From Meiothermus sp. QL-1 (GTDB taxonomy: Bacteria; Deinococcota; Deinococci; Deinococcales; Thermaceae), in assembly GCF_003351145.1 (NCBI RefSeq), contig NZ_QQSV01000010.1, forward strand, positions 1 through 64,000: a stretch of 64,000 bases of DNA, read 5' to 3'. This document shows, piece by piece, positions 44,278 through 52,089 of the stretch (its first letter is position 1; the number at the start of each line of letters is the position of its first letter). The notes beneath the pieces are model-generated. The model made no database searches and had not been told where the DNA came from. It worked only from the letters and a program-made list of their open reading frames with translations. Both the position numbers and the translations under genes were made by a program.

Positions 44278-47200
44278 ATGCTGGCCTGGATTGCTAGGTT
44301 GCTGGACAACAACGAGCGCAAGGTGGCCCGCTACTGGAAGACCGTGGTGGAGCCGGTCAACGCGCTCGAGGACGAGATCTCGCGCATCGAAGACCTCGCC
44401 GCTGAGTACGCTCGGCTGCGCGAGATGCACCAAAAAGGGGCCAGCCTGGACGAGCTTTTGCCCCGGGTCTTCGCTCTCACCCGCGAGGCCTCCAAGCGGT
44501 ATCTGGGCCTGCGCCACTACGATGTGCAGCTCATCGGGGGCGCGGTGCTGCACGAGGGCAAGATTGCCGAGATGAAGACCGGGGAGGGCAAGACCCTGGT
44601 GGCCACCCTGGCGGTGGCGCTGAACGCCCTCACCGGCAAGGGGGTGCACCTGGTCACGGTGAACGACTACCTGGCCCGGCGCGATGCGGAGTGGATGGGG
44701 CCCATCTACCGCGGCCTGGGCCTTTCGGTGGGGGTGGTGCAGAACCATTCCAGCCCAGAGGAGCGCCGCCGGGCCTACCTCTGCGATGTGACCTATGTGA
44801 CCAACAGCGAGCTCGGCTTCGACTACCTGCGCGACAACATGGCGGTCACCCCCGAGCAGCTCGTGCTCCGCCACGACACCCCGTTGCACTACGCCATCAT
44901 CGACGAGGTGGACTCGATTTTGGTGGACGAGGCCCGCACCCCCCTTATCATCTCGGGGCCGGCGGAAAAGGCCACCGACGTCTACTACCGCATGGCCGAG
45001 ATCGCCAAGAAGCTCGAGCGCGGCGAAAAACCCCCGGTGGGAAGCAAGGCCGAGCCCACCGGCGATTACATTGTGGAGGAGAAGCAGAAGTCGGTCCACC
45101 TGACCCTGAAGGGCATCGCCAAGGCCGAGAAGCTCTTGGGCGTGGAGGGCCTCTTCAACACCGAAAACATGGAGCTCGCCCACATGCTGATCCAGGCCAT
45201 AAGGGCAAAGGAGCTCTACTTCAAGGACCGCGAGTACATCGTTCAGGACGGGCAGGTCATCATTGTGGACGAGTTCACCGGCCGCCTCCAACCAGGCCGC
45301 CGCTTCGGCGAGGGGCTGCACCAGGCCATCGAGGCCAAGGAGGGGGTCCGGATCGAGCGGGAGAACCAGACCCTGGCCACCATCACCTACCAGAACTTCT
45401 TCCGCCTCTTCGAGAAGACCGCCGGCATGACCGGCACGGCCAAGACCGAGGAGAAGGAGTTCCAGGAGATTTACGGCATGGACGTGGTGAGCATCCCCAC
45501 CCACCGTCCCGTCATTCGCAAGGACTTTCCCGATGTGGTCTACCGCACCGAGCGGGGCAAGTTCTTCGCCGTGGTGGAGGAGATTGCCGAGAAGTACGAG
45601 CGGGGCCAGCCGGTGCTGGTGGGCACCATCTCGGTGGAGAAGTCGGAGCGGCTTTCGAGCATGCTCAAGGATGTGCGCCACTTCCTGCCCCGCCTGGAGG
45701 CCCGGGCCCAGCTGCTTTTGAAGGCGACGGAGAAGCAGTCGGGCGAGGGCTGGGAGAAGCTGAGGAAGGCGCTGGCCCGCCCGGGCAGCCTGCGCGACGC
45801 GGACCTGGAGGCCTTTGAGGGCCTTATTCCGCCCAAGGGCAACATCCGCACCTACTGGGAGTACCTCAAGCGGGCGGTGCACACCGCCGAGCTTATCCGC
45901 AAGGGCATTCCCCACCAGGTCCTGAACGCCAAGTACCACGAGAAGGAGTCCGAGATTGTGGCCCAGGCCGGGCGGAGCAGGACCGTGACCATCGCCACCA
46001 ACATGGCCGGCCGCGGCACCGACATCAAGCTGGGGGGCAATGCCGAGTACCTGGCGGCCGACCTCCTGCGCAAGGAGGGGCTGGATCCCCGCTCGGAGTG
46101 GCGCATCGAGCTCTTTATCAAAAAGCTGGTGCAGGGGGAGGAGGAGGAGGCTTTGCGCCTGGCAGGCGAGATCGGGGTGCGCCAGGCGGTGATCGACGAG
46201 ATCCGCCGCCTGCGCGATACCTGCGCCGCCGACGAGGTGCGGGTCAAGGAGCTGGGCGGGCTGCACATCATCGGCACCGAGCGGCACGAGTCGCGCCGCA
46301 TCGACAACCAGCTAAGGGGCCGTTCAGGCCGCCAGGGCGACCCGGGCAGCAGCCGCTTTTATGTCTCTTTCGACGACGACCTGATGCGCCTGTTCGCCTC
46401 CGAGCGGGTAATCGCCATGCTGGACCGGATGGGCTTCGACGACTCCGAGCCCATCGAGAACCAGATGGTGACCCGCTCCATCGAGCGGGCGCAGAAGCGG
46501 GTGGAGGACCGCAACTTCGACATACGCAAGCAGCTTTTGCGGCTGGACGAGGTGATGGCCCGCCAGCGCGAGGTGATCTACGCCCAGCGGCGCAACGTGC
46601 TTCTGGGCAGCGATGAGGTGGTGCGGGAGGGGGCCTTGGCCATGATCGAGGATACCGTGGATGCGGTGGCCTCGAACTACCTCAACCCCGAGCAGCACCC
46701 CGAGGACTGGGACCTGGAGGGTTTGCGGACAAGTATTCTGGACTACATCCCGGCCCTGAAGGACTTTGACTTCGAAAGCCTGCGCCAGCACAAGGCCGAG
46801 GAGGGCATCGAGCGGCTAATCGAGGCGGCCCGGGCCGCCTACGAGGCCCGCGAGGCCGAGCTCAACGCCCAGGGGCCGGGGCTTATGCGGGCGGTGGAGC
46901 GCTTCGTGACCCTGCAGGTGGTGGACAACGCTTGGAAGGAGCACCTGCACAGCATGGATGTGCTCAAGCAGGGCATCTTCCTGCGGGGCTATGGCCAGCG
47001 CGACCCCTTCCAGGAGTACAAGCTCGAGGGCACCCGCTTCTTCAACGAGATGATTGCTAGCATCAAAAGCGAGGTCACCCGCTTCCTTTTCCGCCTCCAG
47101 GTGGAGGTGAACCGCCAGCCCGCCCCAGCACCGGCCGACCCTGGGGTGGCCTACGCCCCGCCCCAGTCCGACCCCTTCAGCGTGCGCCGCCCTGCCCGGC

Positions 47201-47280
47201 CGGCCTACACCGGGCTGAGCCGGGCCGAGCGCCGCCGGTTGGAGCGGGAGGAGCGGAAGAGGAACAAGGGCTCGAGCTGA
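44278..47280 (+). CDS. secA: Protein translocase ATPase SecA
   Basis: 1000-aa motor driving preproteins through SecYEG. Walker [22 protein letters not shown] and [19 protein letters not shown] in NBD1, the family signature [17 protein letters not shown], and [29 protein letters not shown]. The C-terminus ends in a basic tail ([16 protein letters not shown]) without the zinc-binding cysteines of many SecA proteins. Start placed at [15 protein letters not shown] by family alignment. Overlaps the next gene by 1 nt. Confidence 0.98.
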   Translation: MLAWIARLLDNNERKVARYWKTVVEPVNALEDEISRIEDLAAEYARLREMHQKGASLDELLPRVFALTREASKRYLGLRHYDVQLIGGAVLHEGKIAEMKTGEGKTLVATLAVALNALTGKGVHLVTVNDYLARRDAEWMGPIYRGLGLSVGVVQNHSSPEERRRAYLCDVTYVTNSELGFDYLRDNMAVTPEQLVLRHDTPLHYAIIDEVDSILVDEARTPLIISGPAEKATDVYYRMAEIAKKLERGEKPPVGSKAEPTGDYIVEEKQKSVHLTLKGIAKAEKLLGVEGLFNTENMELAHMLIQAIRAKELYFKDREYIVQDGQVIIVDEFTGRLQPGRRFGEGLHQAIEAKEGVRIERENQTLATITYQNFFRLFEKTAGMTGTAKTEEKEFQEIYGMDVVSIPTHRPVIRKDFPDVVYRTERGKFFAVVEEIAEKYERGQPVLVGTISVEKSERLSSMLKDVRHFLPRLEARAQLLLKATEKQSGEGWEKLRKALARPGSLRDADLEAFEGLIPPKGNIRTYWEYLKRAVHTAELIRKGIPHQVLNAKYHEKESEIVAQAGRSRTVTIATNMAGRGTDIKLGGNAEYLAADLLRKEGLDPRSEWRIELFIKKLVQGEEEEALRLAGEIGVRQAVIDEIRRLRDTCAADEVRVKELGGLHIIGTERHESRRIDNQLRGRSGRQGDPGSSRFYVSFDDDLMRLFASERVIAMLDRMGFDDSEPIENQMVTRSIERAQKRVEDRNFDIRKQLLRLDEVMARQREVIYAQRRNVLLGSDEVVREGALAMIEDTVDAVASNYLNPEQHPEDWDLEGLRTSILDYIPALKDFDFESLRQHKAEEGIERLIEAARAAYEAREAELNAQGPGLMRAVERFVTLQVVDNAWKEHLHSMDVLKQGIFLRGYGQRDPFQEYKLEGTRFFNEMIASIKSEVTRFLFRLQVEVNRQPAPAPADPGVAYAPPQSDPFSVRRPARPAYTGLSRAERRRLEREERKRNKGSS

Positions 47281-48125
47281 TGCTCTCCCGCCGCCGCGTT
47301 CTGGCCCTCTTGGCGCTGGGAGGAGGGGCGCTTCTGGCCTCGGCCACCCCCTACCGCTTCCAGGTAAGCCGGCATCGGCGGGTTTTGGCCGGGCTCGAGC
47401 GCCCCGTGCGGGTGGTGCAGCTCAGCGACCTGCACTACGGCCCCTTTATCCGGGCCGGTTCGGTGCGGCGCTGGGTGGAGGCGGCTTTGGCCGAGGGGCC
47501 CGACCTGGTGGTGATTACCGGCGATTTCATCGAGTCGGGCCTGCGGCTGCCCTGGCTGCGGCTTGGCCCGCCCGATCTAGAGGGGCTTCTAGCTGAGCTG
47601 GGGCGGCTTCGGGCTTCCTTGGGGGTCTGGGCGGTCTGGGGCAACCACGACCACGGCCTGCCCCAGGCCAGGCGCTTCCTGGCCCGCCACCTTCCCCGCC
47701 ACGGCATCGAGCCCCTCACCAACCGGGGCGTGTGGGTGCGCGACGACCTCTACTTGAGCGGGGTGGACGATTACTGGCTCGGCGAGGCCGATCCCAAAGC
47801 GGCCCTGGCCGGCTACCGCAAGGGCAAGGCCAGCCTGGCCCTGGCCCACAACCCCGACTACTGGGACTTCTACTTCGGCCTGCCGGTCTCGCTGGCGCTG
47901 AGCGGCCATACCCATGGAGGGCAGGTCTATCTGCCGGGGGTGGGGGCACCCTGGACGCCCTCCTACTACGGCCAGGCCTACCTGGGGGGCTGGTACAGCC
48001 CGGGCCTGAGCCCCGCCTCACCCCCGGTGCCGGGCTTCGTCTCGCGCGGCCTGGGGGTAACGGGCCTGCCCCTGCGGCTGAACGTTCCGGCCGAACTGGT
48101 GGTCTTCGACTTTCTGCCAGGGTGA
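47280..48125 (+). CDS. Membrane-anchored metallophosphoesterase, copy 1
   Basis: 281 aa with an N-terminal signal or anchor (SRRRVLALLALGGGALLASA). Calcineurin-like phosphoesterase motifs: DLHYGP, ITGDF, WGNHDHG, LAHNPDY, SGHTHGGQ. This resembles YkuE/YaeI-type enzymes thought to act on membrane lipids. TGATG overlap with secA. Tandem with a paralogue that shares long blocks of near-identical DNA. Confidence 0.92.
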   Translation: MLSRRRVLALLALGGGALLASATPYRFQVSRHRRVLAGLERPVRVVQLSDLHYGPFIRAGSVRRWVEAALAEGPDLVVITGDFIESGLRLPWLRLGPPDLEGLLAELGRLRASLGVWAVWGNHDHGLPQARRFLARHLPRHGIEPLTNRGVWVRDDLYLSGVDDYWLGEADPKAALAGYRKGKASLALAHNPDYWDFYFGLPVSLALSGHTHGGQVYLPGVGAPWTPSYYGQAYLGGWYSPGLSPASPPVPGFVSRGLGVTGLPLRLNVPAELVVFDFLPG

Positions 48126-48131
48126 TTGGCC

Positions 48132-48932
48132 ATGGTCTTCGGCTATGCCTTTAGCGTAACCCATTACCAGCGCGCCCTACCGGGGCTGCAGGCGCCCTTG
48201 CGGGTGGCCCACCTCTCCGATTTGCACATCGGCTTTTTCATCCGGGCTGGCTCGGTGCGGCGCTGGGTGGAGGCGGCCTTGGCCGAGGGGCCCGACCTGG
48301 TGGTGATCACCGGCGACATCACCGATTCCGCAGACGAGGACCTGGTGGCGGCTGGCCTGGCCGAGCTCGGGCGCCTCCGGGCTTCCTTGGGGGTCTGGGC
48401 GGTTTTGGGCAACCACGATTACCGCTACAGCGGCTACGCCCCCAAGCACCCCGGAAGACGGGTCAACCGCCTAAACCCCCCCAAGGTGCCCCTAGAGCCG
48501 CCCGTGGGGTTGGAGCGGCGCCTGGCCGACCTGGGTATAGGCGTGCTCAACAATCGGGGGCTTTGGCTGCGCCCCGACCTCTACCTGGCTGGGGTGGAGG
48601 ACCTCTGGCACGGCGAGCCCGATGTGGAGAGGGCCCTTTCGGGCTGGCGGGGGAACTCGGCTGCCCTGCTCCTTTGCCACAACCCAGACTACCTGTACCA
48701 GGTGCCCTCCTCGGTGGGCCTCACCCTCTGCGGCCACACCCACGGGGGCCAGGTGGTCCTGCCCGGGTACGGCCCGGCCTTCACCTCCTCCCTCTATGGC
48801 CAGCAGTTTGCCGCCGGCTGGGTGGAAGCGCCGGTGCCGGCCTTCATCTCGCGGGGCCTGGGAATGGCCACCCTGCCCGTGCGGGTGGCCTGCCCGGCTG
48901 AGCTGGCGGTGCACCGCCTCGTCCCGCTTTAG
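48132..48932 (+). CDS. Metallophosphoesterase, copy 2, lacking the N-terminal anchor
   Basis: 266 aa paralogue of the upstream gene: DLHIGF, ITGDITDS, LGNHDYR, LCHNPDY and CGHTHGGQ are intact. It starts with MVFGYAFSVTHYQRA, so the membrane anchor of copy 1 is missing. It carries an insert after the NHD motif (about 25 residues, KHPGRRVNRLNPPKVPLE). ATG 48132 begins 6 nt after copy 1; its end overlaps tyrA by 4 nt. Confidence 0.9.
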   Translation: MVFGYAFSVTHYQRALPGLQAPLRVAHLSDLHIGFFIRAGSVRRWVEAALAEGPDLVVITGDITDSADEDLVAAGLAELGRLRASLGVWAVLGNHDYRYSGYAPKHPGRRVNRLNPPKVPLEPPVGLERRLADLGIGVLNNRGLWLRPDLYLAGVEDLWHGEPDVERALSGWRGNSAALLLCHNPDYLYQVPSSVGLTLCGHTHGGQVVLPGYGPAFTSSLYGQQFAAGWVEAPVPAFISRGLGMATLPVRVACPAELAVHRLVPL

Positions 48933-50011
48933 CGCACCCGGTAGCCGATTTCTTCCAGGATCTTTCGGGCCTGCTCCCGCTCTTCTGGGGTGGCGAAGCC
49001 CATGCGGATGGCCCCTCCTTCGTCGCGGATGGCCAGCACCTCGAAGTTTTTGATGTTGATGCCGGCCTGGCCCAAAGCGGTGGAGACCCTGGCGATCTGG
49101 CCCGGCCGGTCGGGTACCTGGACCACCAGCTCGTGCATCATCGGGAGCAGGCTGCGCTTGACGATGGGCAAGGCATCGCGGGTGCGCTTGGCCGCCTGGG
49201 CCACCTCGAGCAGGGCCTCGGGCTCCTCCAGAAGCCGCTCTAGCTCCAGCATCACCGCCCGCAGGTCCTCCACCGCCTCCTTCAGCGCTGCCTTGTTGGC
49301 CACCACCATGTCCCGGCTCATCCGGGGGGAGCCCGAGGCCACCCGGGTCAGGTCGCGGAAGCCCCCCGCGGCCAGAAACATCAGAAGCTCCTGGTGTGGG
49401 TCCTGGGCCACCAGCCGGTTGAGCCCCACCGCCAGCAGGTAGGGCAGGTGGGAGACCCGGGCCACCAGCCGGTCGTGTAAAGCAGGGGAGATTTCCAGCG
49501 GGTAGGCCCCTAGGCTTTCCACCAACCCCCGCACCTGCGCCAGGGCCTCGGGGTCGGTCTTGCCGTTGGGGGTCAGCACCCAGACCGCATTTTGCAGGAG
49601 GCCAGCGTGGGCCGCTTCCACCCCGGCCTTCTCGCTTCCGGCCATGGGGTGGGTGCCCACGAACCGGGGCAGCACCCCGGTCAGGGCCTCCACCACCGGG
49701 CCCTTGACGCTTCCCACGTCCATCCAGAGGGTAGAGGGGCTCGAGTAGCGGGCCAGCCGCCGCCCCTCCTCCACCAAGACCCCCACCGGCGCCGCCAGCA
49801 CCCCGAGCTCGAGCTCCTCTATCCAGGCCCCGGGGCTGGGGTGGACCCGGTCCACCACCTGCAGGGCCAGGGCATCCTCCAAGGCCTTGGGATCGGGGTC
49901 GTAGGCATGGACCTCCTCAGCCAAAAAGCGCTCGCGCAGGCCCAGGGCCACGCTGCCCCCTAAAAGGCCGATGCCAAAGATACCGACCTTGGTGAAAAGG
50001 GGCTTCATCAT
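48929..50011 (-). CDS. tyrA: Prephenate dehydrogenase with ACT domain
   Basis: 360 aa. NAD-binding GIFGIGLLGGSVALGL, WMDVGSVKGPV, and the substrate loop GTHPMAGSEKAGVE. A C-terminal ACT domain (ELVVQVPDRPGQIARVSTALGQAGINIKNFEV) is the likely site of tyrosine feedback. Converts prephenate to 4-hydroxyphenylpyruvate for tyrosine. Follows aroF with 1 nt between stop and start, so it is under the same attenuator. Confidence 0.96.
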   Translation of the reverse strand: MMKPLFTKVGIFGIGLLGGSVALGLRERFLAEEVHAYDPDPKALEDALALQVVDRVHPSPGAWIEELELGVLAAPVGVLVEEGRRLARYSSPSTLWMDVGSVKGPVVEALTGVLPRFVGTHPMAGSEKAGVEAAHAGLLQNAVWVLTPNGKTDPEALAQVRGLVESLGAYPLEISPALHDRLVARVSHLPYLLAVGLNRLVAQDPHQELLMFLAAGGFRDLTRVASGSPRMSRDMVVANKAALKEAVEDLRAVMLELERLLEEPEALLEVAQAAKRTRDALPIVKRSLLPMMHELVVQVPDRPGQIARVSTALGQAGINIKNFEVLAIRDEGGAIRMGFATPEEREQARKILEEIGYRVR

Positions 50012-50012
50012 G

Positions 50013-51056
50013 CTAGTCGACCACCGGCTCGAGGGGCTGCGAGAGCCGGCGCCCCAGGGCCGGCAGAAGCGCCTTGATTTTACCCATCATCTCGGCAAAC
50101 TGGGCCTCGGTGAGCTGCTGGGCTGCGTCGGACTGGGCTTTTTCTGGCTCAGGATGGGTCTCCACGATGAGCCCGTCCGCCCCAGCGGCCAGGCCGGCAA
50201 GGGCCAGCGCCGTCACCCAGTCGCGCTTTCCAGCGGCGTGCGAGGGGTCGATCCAGACTGGCAGGTGGGTGAGGCTTTTGAGCACCGGCACCGCTGAGAC
50301 GTCCAGGGTAAAGCGGGTGGACTTTTCGAAGGTGCGGATGCCCCGCTCCACCAGAATCACCCGCATGTTGCCCTGGGCCAGGATGTACTCGGCCGACATC
50401 AAAAACTCCTCCAACGTCATGCTCATCCCCCGCTTCAGGAGCACCGGCCGCCCGGCCTGGCCGGCGGCCTGCAGCAGGGCAAAGTTCTGCGCGTTGCGGG
50501 CCCCGATTTGGAGGACGTCGGCATAGCTCGCCACCAGTTCTACCTGCTCGGGCGACATCACCTCGGTTACCACGGGCAGCCCGGTCTCCTGCCGGGCTTG
50601 GGCCAGAATCTCCAGTCCCTTCTCCCCCAGCCCCTGGAAGCTGTAGGGGGAGGTGCGGGGCTTGAAGGCCCCCCCGCGGAGCATCTGGGCGCCGTGCTTC
50701 TTCACATAGCGGGCCGTGGTGAGGGTTTGCTCCAAGCTCTCCACCCCGCAGGGCCCTGCCGCAATCAGCACCTCGCCCCCCCCGGTGGCCCCGGTGGGGA
50801 AGCGCAGCACGGTGGGCTTGGGCTGGACCTCGAGGCTGGCCAGCTTGTAGGGCTTGGAGATGGGAATCACTTCCCGCACCGGTTCTAGCGCCCGGAAGTG
50901 CTCTATAAGCTCCGGGGTGGGCCCCCGGCCTATGGCCCCCACGAGCGTGGTGTGTTCCCCTTCGGAAACATGGGGCCGGTAGCCTACCCGCCGCACCTCT
51001 TCTACCACCATCTCGATCTCCTTTGGGCCTGCGCCGTGCTTCAGGATGATGAGCAT
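50013..51056 (-). CDS. aroF: DAHP synthase (3-deoxy-7-phosphoheptulonate synthase), type I-beta
   Basis: 347 aa. First committed step of the shikimate pathway (PEP + erythrose 4-phosphate). N-terminal ferredoxin-like regulatory domain (LIILKHGAGPKEIEMVVEEVRRVG) followed by the barrel with IAAGPCGVES, GAFKPRTSPYSFQG, LKRGMSMTLEEFLMSAEYI and DPSHAAGKRDWV. GGAGAGG precedes ATG 51056. Preceded by an aromatic leader peptide and terminator. Confidence 0.97.
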   Translation of the reverse strand: MLIILKHGAGPKEIEMVVEEVRRVGYRPHVSEGEHTTLVGAIGRGPTPELIEHFRALEPVREVIPISKPYKLASLEVQPKPTVLRFPTGATGGGEVLIAAGPCGVESLEQTLTTARYVKKHGAQMLRGGAFKPRTSPYSFQGLGEKGLEILAQARQETGLPVVTEVMSPEQVELVASYADVLQIGARNAQNFALLQAAGQAGRPVLLKRGMSMTLEEFLMSAEYILAQGNMRVILVERGIRTFEKSTRFTLDVSAVPVLKSLTHLPVWIDPSHAAGKRDWVTALALAGLAAGADGLIVETHPEPEKAQSDAAQQLTEAQFAEMMGKIKALLPALGRRLSQPLEPVVD

Positions 51057-51078
51057 TCACCTCTCCTTCCGCGCAAAG

Positions 51079-51106
51079 AAAAACTTCCGGGGAGGGTCCC
51101 CGGAAG
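51079..51106 (-). terminator. Attenuator terminator before aroF
   Basis: Ten-bp stem CTTCCGGGGA/TCCCCGGAAG with 3-nt loop (51084-51106), followed on the minus strand by five Ts and CTTT. Its 5' arm can pair instead with GTCCCCG in the leader coding region (51145-51139). An outer 8-bp repeat GCGCAAAG/CTTTGCGC (51071-51078 and 51110-51117) encloses it. Confidence 0.85.
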
Positions 51107-51124
51107 CCGCTTTGCGCCAAACCG

Positions 51125-51199
51125 CTATGCCAGCCTCACGGGGACGCAAGGCCAATAGAAGTAAAAGTAGCCGAAGCTGAATCCCCGGTAGGTCTGCAT
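51125..51199 (-). CDS. aroF leader peptide, 24 aa
   Basis: ATG at 51199, 8 nt after a TAGACT box (leaderless), TAG at 51127-51125. Residues 4-16 read YRGFSFGYFYFYW: four Phe, four Tyr and one Trp, the three end products of the pathway DAHP synthase opens. The layout is that of transcription-attenuation leader peptides (trpL, pheL). Ribosome stalling in this stretch would cover the first CCGGGGA segment and permit the antiterminator. Confidence 0.9.
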   Translation of the reverse strand: MQTYRGFSFGYFYFYWPCVPVRLA

Positions 51200-51207
51200 A
51201 TGCCGTG

Positions 51208-51237
51208 AGTCTACGGGGCCTGCTGGGTTTTTGTCAA
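51208..51237 (-). promoter_or_regulatory. Promoter of the aroF-tyrA operon
   Basis: Minus strand TTGACA (51237-51232), 18-bp spacer, TAGACT (51213-51208), 8 nt before the leader ATG. The -35 overlaps the stop codon of the thioesterase gene. Confidence 0.82.
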
Positions 51238-51632
51238 CGCAAGGGGGTGATGGCCAGGGTGCAGCGCGAGATGCAGATGAGCCTGCCCTCCTCGTCGCGA
51301 ATCTCGACGTTCCAGACCGCGGTGGTGCGCCCCGAATGCAGGGGCGTTCCCGTGGCGGTCAGCCTGCCTGAGCGCACCGAGCGCAGGTGGTTGGCGTTGA
51401 TCTCCATGCCGAAGCTGGTGTGGCCCTCAGGCGCGCCCAGGTAGGCCCCGATGCTGGCCACGGTTTCGGCCAGGGCCACCGAGGCTCCGCCGTGGAGGTA
51501 GCCGAAAGGCTGGTGGAGCTTTGGGGTGACCTCCATCTCGGCCACCACCCTTTGCGGGCTGGCTTCCAGGATACGGATGCCCAGGGTCTTCAGGAGGCTT
51601 TCCCCGTCGAGTTGGAGGCTTTTGGTTTCCAT
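51234..51632 (-). CDS. PaaI-like hotdog-fold thioesterase
   Basis: 132 aa. The hotdog signature GYLHGGASVALAETVASIGAYL with GMEINANHLR places it in the PaaI / 4-hydroxybenzoyl-CoA thioesterase-like group, which hydrolyses aryl or acyl-CoA. ATG 51632 lies 7 nt behind TATGCT. It is divergent from tmRNA and lies just before the aroF promoter on the same strand. The aromatic neighbourhood makes an aryl-CoA substrate plausible but unproven. Confidence 0.9.
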   Translation of the reverse strand: METKSLQLDGESLLKTLGIRILEASPQRVVAEMEVTPKLHQPFGYLHGGASVALAETVASIGAYLGAPEGHTSFGMEINANHLRSVRSGRLTATGTPLHSGRTTAVWNVEIRDEEGRLICISRCTLAITPLR

Positions 51633-51639
51633 GACGCCC

Positions 51640-51645
51640 AGCATA
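51640..51645 (-). promoter_or_regulatory. -10 box of the thioesterase gene
   Basis: TATGCT on the minus strand, exactly 7 nt before ATG 51632. Confidence 0.55.
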
Positions 51646-51669
51646 CTTCTCAAAAGAGAAAAAAACGGT

Positions 51670-51675
51670 TACAAT
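51670..51675 (+). promoter_or_regulatory. -10 box of ssrA
   Basis: TACAAT, 13 nt before the mature tmRNA 5' end. Confidence 0.55.
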
Positions 51676-51687
51676 AAAAACTTGCCT

Positions 51688-52030
51688 GGGGGCGTACTGG
51701 TTTCGACAGGGATGCCCAAAGGCAAGGCGGCGTGCCGAGGTAGCCCATGGCCTCGTAAAAATGGGCAAAGCCATAACTGGCAACAAGACCTACGCTCTCG
51801 CTGCTTAAAGCGACGCCCCTCAGAAGCCCAGCCGATGGCTCGCTGAAGGGGCGACCCAAAGTCGGCTGGCCTGCGGCAAGGCTCCGTAGCCAAGGGCGAG
51901 ATTCCACGGGGCTGGGCCCAGGCCCGCGGTTGGCGGCGTAAGCCTGGGCGACGAGCAAGCGCCAACTACGCACGTAGATGTCTGCCGGAGGGGTCTTTGG
52001 ACAGGGGTTCGACTCCCCTCGCCTCCACCA
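51688..52030 (+). ncRNA. ssrA: tmRNA (ssrA)
   Basis: 343 nt. The tRNA-like ends pair as GGGGGCG/CGCCTCC plus ACCA; the 5' domain has ACTGGTTTCGACAGGG and the 3' domain a T-arm GGGGTTCGACTCCCC. The tag reading frame is 51779-51808, encoding GNKTYALAA then TAA, close to the Thermus tag that also ends YALAA. Pseudoknot-rich middle region follows. Rescues stalled ribosomes together with SmpB. Confidence 0.97.
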
Positions 52031-52033
52031 TCG

Positions 52034-52064
52034 CCAGCGGGCGCTTTAGCCGCTGGTTCCCTTT
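52034..52064 (+). terminator. Terminator of tmRNA
   Basis: Stem CCAGCGG/CCGCTGG (52034-52056) followed by TTCCCTTT, just after the tmRNA CCA end. Confidence 0.75.
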
Positions 52065-52089
52065 AATCTTTGGGCCCCATAATGGGGCT

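Noticed and set aside
43897-46287. 796-codon antisense frame crossing secA
   Set aside because: Shadow of secA that also runs into the secreted-protein gene; no motif.
51997-52089. N-terminal extension of the large vWA protein
   Set aside because: Lies inside the tmRNA 3' end and its terminator; GTG 52090 has a -10 box at leaderless spacing.
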